Assembly: GCA_033239005.1 (NCBI GenBank)
Contig: BSQZ01000018.1
Location: 1-64,000 of the forward strand
Length of the DNA stretch: 64,000 bases
Direction: 5' to 3'
From: Lamellibrachia satsuma
Taxonomy: Eukaryota > Annelida > Polychaeta > Sabellida > Siboglinidae
The position numbers were made by a program, and so were the translations under genes. The number at the start of each line of letters is the position of its first letter. The stretch's first letter is position 1. Shown piece by piece: positions 1-9,897 of this stretch. The notes beneath the pieces are model-generated. The model was not told where the DNA came from, did no database searches, and saw only the letters and a program-made list of their open reading frames with translations.

Positions 1-200
1 GAATTCAAGACCTACTAAGGTGCCTGTGACATATTTTGTAGCCAAGATGTCATGCTACACTAATCTGAAGTCTGTTTCAGTTCACCTTCAAAACTAAAAA
101 AGTTACGTGTAAATCATATTGGGCGATTTTGACATATTTCAGAGGAAAGCCATGTGTTTAAGTGCAGACAGGCCAACTTCAAGACAGAGTCCACACTTGT

Positions 201-403
201 GAATTCAAGACCTACTAAGGTGCCTGTGACATATTTTGTAGCCAAGATGCCATGCTACACTAATCTGAAGTTTGTTTCAGTTCACCTTCAAAACTGAAAA
301 AGTTACGTGTAAATGAATTGGGGCGATTTTGACATATTTCATAGGGAAAAAGCCATGTGTTTAATTGCAGACAGGCCAACTTCAAGACAGAGTCCACACT
401 TGT
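201..403. repeat. Full B-type monomer at the left end
   Basis: The second unit of the window carries all six B-type alleles together: gatgCcatg, gaagtTtg, aactGaaaaag, aaatGaattgggg, tttcaTaggg and tttaaTtgcag. It lies among A-type units, about 40 kb away from the region where B-type units become common. It is therefore an isolated B copy inside the A domain, or a trace of another mixed segment to the left of the window. Confidence 0.93.
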
Positions 404-809
404 GAATTCAAGACCTACTAAGGTGCCTGTGACATATTTTGTAGCCAAGATGTCATGCTACACTAATCTGAAGTCTGTTTCAGTTCACCTTCAAAACTAA
501 AAAAGTTACGTGTAAATCATATTGGGCGATTTTGACATATTTCAGAGGGAAAAAGCCATGTGTTTAAGTGCAGATAGGCCAACTTCAAGACAGAGTCCAC
601 ACTTGTGAATTCAAGACCTACTAAGGTGCCTGTGACATATTTTGTAGCCAAGATGTCATGCTACACTAATCTGAAGTCTGTTTCAGTTCACCTTCAAAAC
701 TAAAAAAGTTACGTGTAAATCATATTGGGCGATTTTGACATATTTCAGAGTGATAAAGCCATGTGTTTAAGTGCAGACAGGCCAACTTCAAGACAGAGTC
801 CACACTTGT
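201..809. repeat. Three-unit block, first copy
   Basis: Three consecutive units carry rare marks in a fixed order: 'catagggaaaaag' in the first, 'gcagaTagg' in the second, and 'agagTgataaag' near 746-758 in the third. The same order returns in 1820-2427, with the third-unit mark offset by 1618 bp (eight units). The two blocks are therefore probably copies of one another, and later changes separate them (the second copy has 'agagTgttaaag'). Confidence 0.75.
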
Positions 810-1213
810 GAATTCAAGACCTACTAAGGTGCCTGTGACATATTTTGTAGCCAAGATGTCATGCTACACTAATCTGAAGTCTGTTTCAGTTCACCTTCAA
901 AACTAAAAAAGTTACGTGTAAATCATATTGGGCGATTTTGACATATTTCAGAGGAAAAAGCCATGTGTTTAAGTGCAGACAGGCCAACTTCAAGACAGAG
1001 TCCACACTTGTGAATTCAAGACCTACTAAGGTGCCTGTGACATATTTTGTAGCCAAGATGTCATGCTACACTAATCTGAAGTCTGTTTCAGTTCACCTTC
1101 AAAACTAAAAAAGTTACGTGTAAATCATATTGGGCGATTTTGACATATTTCAGAGGAAAAAGCCATGTGTTTAAGTGCAGACAGGCCAACTTCAAGACAG
1201 AGTCCACACTTGT

Positions 1214-1415
1214 GAATTCAAGACCTACTAAGGTGCCTGTGACATATTTTGTAGCCAAGATGTCATGCTACACTAATCTGAAGTCTGTTTCAGTTCACCT
1301 TCAAAACTAAAAAAGTTACGTGTAAATCATATTGGGCGATTTTGACATATTTCAGAGGAAAAAGCCATGTGTTTAAGTGCAGACAGGCCAACTTCAAGAC
1401 AGAGTCCACACTTGT
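1214..1415. repeat. Representative A-type monomer (202 bp)
   Basis: Typical unit of the homogeneous domain. In order it holds: the EcoRI site (1214-1219); an 8-bp direct repeat ttcaagac at 1217-1224 and 1393-1400; TGACAT (1240-1245) facing ATGTCA (1260-1265) across 14 bp; a 10-bp direct repeat tgacatattt at 1240-1249 and 1343-1352, which is half a unit apart; a six-A run (1309-1314); the only two CpGs (1319-1320 and 1337-1338); and a second A run (1359-1363). There is no CENP-B box, tRNA-like A/B box or telomere motif. Forward and reverse frames stay open for up to about 180 bp but each is closed in every normal unit. Confidence 0.95.
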
Positions 1416-1819
1416 GAATTCAAGACCTACTAAGGTGCCTGTGACATATTTTGTAGCCAAGATGTCATGCTACACTAATCTGAAGTCTGTTTCAGTTCAC
1501 CTTCAAAACTAAAAAAGTTACGTGTAAATCATATTGGGCGATTTTGACATATTTCAGAGGAAAAAGCCATGTGTTTAAGTGCAGACAGGCCAACTTCAAG
1601 ACAGAGTCCACACTTGTGAATTCAAGACCTACTAAGGTGCCTGTGACATATTTTGTAGCCAAGATGTCATGCTACACTAATCTGAAGTCTGTTTCAGTTC
1701 ACCTTCAAAACTAAAAAAGTTACGTGTAAATCATATTGGGCGATTTTGACATATTTCAGAGGAAAAAGCCATGTGTTTAAGTGCAGACAGGCCAACTTCA
1801 AGACAGAGTCCACACTTGT

Positions 1820-2427
1820 GAATTCAAGACCTACTAAGGTGCCTGTGACATATTTTGTAGCCAAGATGTCATGCTACACTAATCTGAAGTCTGTTTCAGT
1901 TCACCTTCAAAACTAAAAAGTTACGTGTAAATCATATTGGGCGATTTTGACATATTTCATAGGGAAAAAGCCATGTGTTTAAGTGCAGACAGGCCAACTT
2001 CAAGACAGAGTCCACACTTGTGAATTCAAGACCTACTAAGGTGCCTGTGACATATTTTGTAGCCAAGATGTCATGCTACACTAATCTGAAGTCTGTTTCA
2101 GTTCACCTTCAAAACTAAAAAAGTTACGTGTAAATCATATTGGGCGATTTTGACATATTTCAGAGGGAAAAACCCATGTGTTTAAGTGCAGATAGGCCAA
2201 CTTCAAGACAGAGTCCACACTTGTGAATTCAAGACCTACTAAGGTGCCTGTGACATATTTTGTAGCCCAGATGTCATGCTACACTAATCTGAAGTCTGTT
2301 TCAGTTCACCTTCAAAACTAAAAAAGTTACGTGTAAATCATATTGGGCGATTTTGACATATTTCAGAGTGTTAAAGCCATGTGTTTAAGTGCAGACAGGC
2401 CAACTTCAAGACAGAGTCCACACTTGT
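1820..2427. repeat. Three-unit block, second copy
   Basis: Counterpart of 201-809. Unit one (1820-2021) has 'catagggaaaaag' but an otherwise A-type body. Unit two (2022-2224) has 'gcagaTagg' plus 'aaaaaCcc'. Unit three (2225-2427) has 'gtagcCcag' and 'agagTgttaaag' (2364-2376). The block differs from the first copy because its first unit lacks most B-type bases, so either conversion followed the duplication or only part of the block was copied. Confidence 0.72.
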
Positions 2428-5400
2428 GAATTCAAGACCTACTAAGGTGCCTGTGACATATTTTGTAGCCAAGATGTCATGCTACACTAATCTGAAGTCT
2501 GTTTCAGTTCACCTTCAAAACTAAAAAAGTTACGTGTAAATCATATTGGGCGATTTTGACATATTTCAGAGGAAAAAGCCATGTGTTTAAGTGCAGACAG
2601 GCCAACTTCAAGACAGAGTCCACACTTGTGAATTCAAGACCTACTAAGGTGCCTGTGACATATTTTGTAGCCAAGATGTCATGCTACACTAATCTGAAGT
2701 CTGTTTCAGTTCACCTTCAAAACTAAAAAGTTACGTGTAAATCATATTGGGCGATTTTGACATATTTCAGAGGGAAAAAGCCATGTGTTTAAGTGCAGAC
2801 AGGCCAACTTCAAGACAGAGTCCACACTTGTGAATTCAAGACCTACTAAGGTGCCTGTGACATATTTTGTAGCCAAGATGTCATGCTACACTAATCTGAA
2901 GTCTGTTTCAGTTCACCTTCAAAACTAAAAAAGTTACGTGTAAATCATATTGGGCGATTTTGACATATTTCAGAGGAAAAAGCCATGTGTTTAAGTGCAG
3001 ACAGGCCAACTTCAAGACAGAGTCCACACTTGTGAATTCAAGACCTACTAAGGTGCCTGTGACATATTTTGTAGCCAAGATGTCATGCTACACTAATCTG
3101 AAGTCTGTTTCAGTTCACCTTCAAAACTAAAAAAGTTACGTGTAAATCATATTGGGCGATTTTGACATATTTCAGAGGGAAAAAGCCATGTGTTTAAGTG
3201 CAGACAGGCCAACTTCAAGACAGAGTCCACACTTGTGAATTCAAGACCTACTAAGGTGCCTGTGACATATTTTGTAGCCAAGATGTCATGCTACACTAAT
3301 CTGAAGTCTGTTTCAGTTCACCTTCAAAACTAAAAAGTTACGTGTAAATCATATTGGGCGATTTTGACATATTTCAGAGGGAAAAAGCCATGTGTTTAAG
3401 TGCAGACAGGCCAACTTCAAGACAGAGTCCACACTTGTGAATTCAAGACCTACTAAGGTGCCTGTGACATATTTTGTAGCCAAGATGTCATGCTACACTA
3501 ATCTGAAGTCTGTTTCAGTTCACCTTCAAAACTAAAAAAGTTACGTGTAAATCATATTGGGCGATTTTGACATATTTCAGAGGAAAAAGCCATGTGTTTA
3601 AGTGCAGACAGGCCAACTTCAAGACAGAGTCCACACTTGTGAATTCAAGACCTACTAAGGTGCCTGTGACATATTTTGTAGCCAAGATGTCATGCTACAC
3701 TAATCTGAAGTCTGTTTCAGTTCACCTTCAAAACTAAAAAGTTACGTGTAAATCATATTGGGCGATTTTGACATATTTCAGAGGAAAAAGCCATGTGTTT
3801 AAGTGCAGACAGGCCAACTTCAAGACAGAGTCCACACTTGTGAATTCAAGACCTACTAAGGTGCCTGTGACATATTTTGTAGCCAAGATGTCATGCTACA
3901 CTAATCTGAAGTCTGTTTCAGTTCACCTTCAAAACTAAAAAGTTACGTGTAAATCATATTGGGCGATTTTGACATATTTCAGAGGGAAAAAGCCATGTGT
4001 TTAAGTGCAGACAGGCCAACTTCAAGACAGAGTCCACACTTGTGAATTCAAGACCTACTAAGGTGCCTGTGACATATTTTGTAGCCAAGATGTCATGCTA
4101 CACTAATCTGAAGTCTGTTTCAGTTTCACCTTCAAAACTAAAAAGTTACGTGTAAATCATATTGGGCGATTTTGACATATTTCAGAGGGAAAAGCCATGT
4201 GTTTAAGTGCAGACAGGCCAACTTCAAGACAGAGTCCACACTTGTGAATTCAAGACCTACTAAGGTGCCTGTGACATATTTTGTAGCCAAGATGTCATGC
4301 TACACTAATCTGAAGTCTGTTTCAGTTCACCTTCAAAACTAAAAAGTTACGTGTAAATCATATTGGGCGATTTTGACATATTTCAGAGGGAAAAGCCATG
4401 TGTTTAAGTGCAGACAGGCCAACTTCAAGACAGAGTCCACACTTGTGAATTCAAGACCTACTAAGGTGCCTGTGACATATTTTGTAGCCAAGATGTCATG
4501 CTACACTAATCTGAAGTCTGTTTCAGTTCACCTTCAAAACTAAAAAAGTTACGTGTAAATCATATTGGGCGATTTTGACATATTTCAGAGGGAAAAGCCA
4601 TGTGTTTAAGTGCAGACAGGCCAACTTCAAGACAGAGTCCACACTTGTGAATTCAAGACCTACTAAGGTGCCTGTGACATATTTTGTAGCCAAGATGTCA
4701 TGCTACACTAATCTGAAGTCTGTTTCAGTTCACCTTCAAAACTAAAAAGTTACGTGTAAATCATATTGGGCGATTTTGACATATTTCAGAGGGAAGCCAT
4801 GTGTTTAAGTGCAGACAGGCCAACTTCAAGACAGAGTCCACACTTGTGAATTCAAGACCTACTAAGGTGCCTGTGACATATTTTGTAGCCAAGATGTCAT
4901 GCTACACTAATCTGAAGTCTGTTTCAGTTCACCTTCAAAACTAAAAAAGTTACGTGTAAATCATATTGGGCGATTTTGACATATTTCAGAGGGAAAAAGC
5001 CATGTGTTTAAGTGCAGACAGGCCAACTTCAAGACAGAGTCCACACTTGTGAATTCAAGACCTACTAAGGTGCCTGTGACATATTTTGTAGCCAAGATGT
5101 CATGCTACACTAATCTGAAGTCTGTTTCAGTTCACCTTCAAAACTAAAAAAGTTACGTGTAAATCATATTGGGCGATTTTGACATATTTCAGAGGAAAAA
5201 GCCATGTGTTTAAGTGCAGACAGGCCAACTTCAAGACAGAGTCCACACTTGTGAATTCAAGACCTACTAAGGTGCCTGTGACATATTTTGTAGCCAAGAT
5301 GTCATGCTACACTAATCTGAAGTCTGTTTCAGTTCACCTTCAAAACTAAAAGTTACGTGTAAATCATATTGGGCGATTTTGACATATTTCAGAGGAAAAA

Positions 5401-8400
5401 GCCATGTGTTTAAGTGCAGACAGGCCAACTTCAAGACAGAGTCCACACTTGTGAATTCAAGACCTACTAAGGTGCCTGTGACATATTTTGTAGCCAAGAT
5501 GTCATGCTACACTAATCTGAAGTCTGTTTCAGTTCACCTTCAAAACTAAAAAGTTACGTGTAAATCATATTGGGCGATTTTGACATATTTCAGAGGAAAA
5601 AGCCATGTGTTTAAGTGCAGACAGGCCAACTTCAAGACAGAGTCACACACTTGTGAATTCAAGACCTACTAAGGTGCCTGTGACATATTTTGTAGCCAAG
5701 ATGTCATGCTACACTAATCTGAAGTCTGTTTCAGTTCACCTTCAAAACTAAAAAAGTTACGTGTAAATCATATTGGGCGATTTTGACATATTTCAGAGGG
5801 AAAAAGCCATGTGTTTAAGTGCAGACAGGCCAACTTCAAGACAGAGTCCACACTTGTGAATTCAAGACCTACTAAGGTGCCTGTGACATATTTTGTAGCC
5901 AAGATGTCATGCTACACTAATCTGAAGTCTGTTTCAGTTCACCTTCAAAACTAAAAAAGTTACGTGTAAATCATATTGGGCGATTTTGACATATTTCAGA
6001 GGAAAAAGCCATGTGTTTAAGTGCAGACAGGCCAACTTCAAGACAGAGTCCACACTTGTGAATTCAAGACCTACTAAGGTGCCTGTGACATATTTTGTAG
6101 CCAAGATGTCATGCTACACTAATCTGAAGTCTGTTTCAGTTCACCTTCAAAACTAAAAAGTTACGTGTAAATCATATTGGGCGATTTTGACATATTTCAG
6201 AGGGAAAAAGCCATGTGTTTAAGTGCAGACAGGCCAACTTCAAGACAGAGTCCACACTTGTGAATTCAAGACCTACTAAGGTGCCTGTGACATATTTTGT
6301 AGCCAAGATGTCATGCTACACTAATCTGAAGTCTGTTTCAGTTCACCTTCAAAACTAAAAAAGTTACGTGTAAATCATATTGGGCGATTTTGACATATTT
6401 CAGAGGGAAAAAGCCATGTGTTTAAGTGCAGACAGGCCAACTTCAAGACAGAGTCCACACTTGTGAATTCAAGACCTACTAAGGTGCCTGTGACATATTT
6501 TGTAGCCAAGATGTCATGCTACACTAATCTGAAGTCTGTTTCAGTTCACCTTCAAAACTAAAAAGTTACGTGTAAATCATATTGGGCGATTTTGACATAT
6601 TTCAGAGGAAAAGCCATGTGTTTAAGTGCAGACAGGCCAACTTCAAGACAGAGTCCACACTTGTGAATTCAAGACCTACTAAGGTGCCTGTGACATATTT
6701 TGTAGCCAAGATGTCATGCTACACTAATCTGAAGTCTGTTTCAGTTCACCTTCAAAACTAAAAAAGTTACGTGTAAATCATATTGGGCGATTTTGACATA
6801 TTTCAGAGGAAAAAGCCATGTGTTTAAGTGCAGACAGGCCAACTTCAAGACAGAGTCCACACTTGTGAATTCAAGACCTACTAAGGTGCCTGTGACATAT
6901 TTTGTAGCCAAGATGTCATGCTACACTAATCTGAAGTCTGTTTCAGTTCACCTTCAAAACTAAAAAGTTACGTGTAAATCATATTGGGCGATTTTGACAT
7001 ATTTCAGAGGGAAAAAGCCATGTGTTTAAGTGCAGACAGGCCAACTTCAAGACAGAGTCCACACTTGTGAATTCAAGACCTACTAAGGTGCCTGTGACAT
7101 ATTTTGTAGCCAAGATGTCATGCTACACTAATCTGAAGTCTGTTTCAGTTCACCTTCAAAACTAAAAAGTTACGTGTAAATCATATTGGGCGATTTTGAC
7201 ATATTTCAGAGGGAAAAAGCCATGTGTTTAAGTGCAGACAGGCCAACTTCAAGACAGAGTCCACACTTGTGAATTCAAGACCTACTAAGGTGCCTGTGAC
7301 ATATTTTGTAGCCAAGATGTCATGCTACACTAATCTGAAGTCTGTTTCAGTTCACCTTCAAAACTAAAAAAGTTACGTGTAAATCATATTGGGCGATTTT
7401 GACATATTTCAGAGGGAAAAAGCCATGTGTTTAAGTGCAGACAGGCCAACTTCAAGACAGAGTCCACACTTGTGAATTCAAGACCTACTAAGGTGCCTGT
7501 GACATATTTTGTAGCCAAGATGTCATGCTACACTAATCTGAAGTCTGTTTCAGTTCACCTTCAAAACTAAAAAGTTACGTGTAAATCATATTGGGCGATT
7601 TTGACATATTTCAGAGGGAAAAAGCCATGTGTTTAAGTGCAGACAGGCCAACTTCAAGACAGAGTCCACACTTGTGAATTCAAGACCTACTAAGGTGCCT
7701 GTGACATATTTTGTAGCCAAGATGTCATGCTACACTAATCTGAAGTCTGTTTCAGTTCACCTTCAAAACTAAAAAAGTTACGTGTAAATCATATTGGGCG
7801 ATTTTGACATATTTCAGAGGGAAAAGCCATGTGTTTAAGTGCAGACAGGCCAACTTCAAGACAGAGTCCACACTTGTGAATTCAAGACCTACTAAGGTGC
7901 CTGTGACATATTTTGTAGCCAAGATGTCATGCTACACTAATCTGAAGTCTGTTTCAGTTCACCTTCAAAACTAAAAAGTTACGTGTAAATCATATTGGGC
8001 GATTTTGACATATTTCAGAGGGAAAAAGCCATGTGTTTAAGTGCAGACAGGCCAACTTCAAGACAGAGTCCACACTTGTGAATTCAAGACCTACTAAGGT
8101 GCCTGTGACATATTTTGTAGCCAAGATGTCATGCTACACTAATCTGAAGTCTGTTTCAGTTCACCTTCAAAACTAAAAAGTTACGTGTAAATCATATTGG
8201 GCGATTTTGACATATTTCAGAGGAAAAAGCCATGTGTTTAAGTGCAGACAGGCCAACTTCAAGACAGAGTCCACACTTGTGAATTCAAGACCTACTAAGG
8301 TGCCTGTGACATATTTTGTAGCCAAGATGTCATGCTACACTAATCTGAAGTCTGTTTCAGTTCACCTTCAAAACTAAAAAAGTTACGTGTAAATCATATT

Positions 8401-9493
8401 GGGCGATTTTGACATATTTCAGAGGGAAAAAGCCATGTGTTTAAGTGCAGACAGGCCAACTTCAAGACAGAGTCCACACTTGTGAATTCAAGACCTACTA
8501 AGGTGCCTGTGACATATTTTGTAGCCAAGATGTCATGCTACACTAATCTGAAGTCTGTTTCAGTTCACCTTCAAAACTAAAAAAGTTACGTGTAAATCAT
8601 ATTGGGCGATTTTGACATATTTCAGAGGGAAAAAGCCATGTGTTTAAGTGCAGACAGGCCAACTTCAAGACAGAGTCCACACTTGTGAATTCAAGACCTA
8701 CTAAGGTGCCTGTGACATATTTTGTAGCCAAGATGTCATGCTACACTAATCTGAAGTCTGTTTCAGTTCACCTTCAAAACTAAAAAGTTACGTGTAAATC
8801 ATATTGGGCGATTTTGACATATTTCAGAGGAAAAAGCCATGTGTTTAAGTGCAGACAGGCCAACTTCAAGACAGAGTCCACACTTGTGAATTCAAGACCT
8901 ACTAAGGTGCCTGTGACATATTTTGTAGCCAAGATGTCATGCTACACTAATCTGAAGTCTGTTTCAGTTCACCTTCAAAACTAAAAAGTTACGTGTAAAT
9001 CATATTGGGCGATTTTGACATATTTCAGAGGGAAAAAGCCATGTGTTTAAGTGCAGACAGGCCAACTTCAAGACAGAGTCCACACTTGTGAATTCAAGAC
9101 CTACTAAGGTGCCTGTGACATATTTTGTAGCCAAGATGTCATGCTACACTAATCTGAAGTCTGTTTCAGTTCACCTTCAAAACTAAAAAGTTACGTGTAA
9201 ATCATATTGGGCGATTTTGACATATTTCAGAGGGAAAAGCCATGTGTTTAAGTGCAGACAGGCCAACTTCAAGACAGAGTCCACACTTGTGAATTCAAGA
9301 CCTACTAAGGTGCCTGTGACATATTTTGTAGCCAAGATGTCATGCTACACTAATCTGAAGTCTGTTTCAGTTCACCTTCAAAACTAAAAAAGTTACGTGT
9401 AAATCATATTGGGCGATTTTGACATATTTCAGAGGGAAAAAGCCATGTGTTTAAGTGCAGACAGGCCAACTTCAAGACAGAGTCCACACTTGT

Positions 9494-9897
9494 GAATTCA
9501 AGACCTACTAAGGTGCCTGAGACATATTTTGTAGCCAAGATGTCATGATACACTAATCTGAAGTCTGTTTCAGTTCACCTTCAAAACTAAAAAAGTTACG
9601 TGTAAATCATATTGGGCGATTTTGACATATTTCAGAGGAAAGCCATGTGTTTAAGTGCAGACAGGCCAACTTCAAGACAGAGTCCACACTTTGTGAATTC
9701 AAGACCTACTAAGGTGCCTGTGACATATTTTGTATCCAAGATGTCATGCTACACTTATCTGAAGTTTGTTTCAGTTCACCTTCAAAACTAAAAAATTTAC
9801 GTGTAAATCATATTGGGCGATTTTGACATATTTCAGAGGGAAAAAGCCATGTGTTTAAGTGCAGACAGGCCAACTTCAAGACAGAGTCCACACTTGT
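9494..9897. repeat. Two diverged monomers inside the A domain
   Basis: Two adjacent units (9494-9694, 9695-9897) carry an unusual load of substitutions for this domain: 'gcctgAgacat', 'tcatgAtacac', 'gtaTccaag', 'cactTatctg', the B-like 'gaagtTtg' and 'aaaaaaTttacg', plus an extra T in 'cactTtgtg' just before the second EcoRI site. Flanking units are ordinary A-type. Clustering of changes in neighbours suggests older copies that escaped homogenisation. Confidence 0.85.

Noticed and set aside
260..448. Recurrent 60-75-codon open frames on both strands (similar peptides in many units)
   Set aside because: They start at TTG or other non-ATG codons, depend on unit length modulo 3, vary by frameshift from unit to unit, and show no domain, signal peptide or codon signature.
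1319..1327. ACGTG as a G-box/ABRE or hypoxia-response element
   Set aside because: A 5-bp match is expected by chance, and there is no gene nearby to regulate.
1214..1415. CENP-B box in the monomer
   Set aside because: The required TTCG and CGGG elements are absent from the unit; TTCG appears only as a single mutation near 62704.
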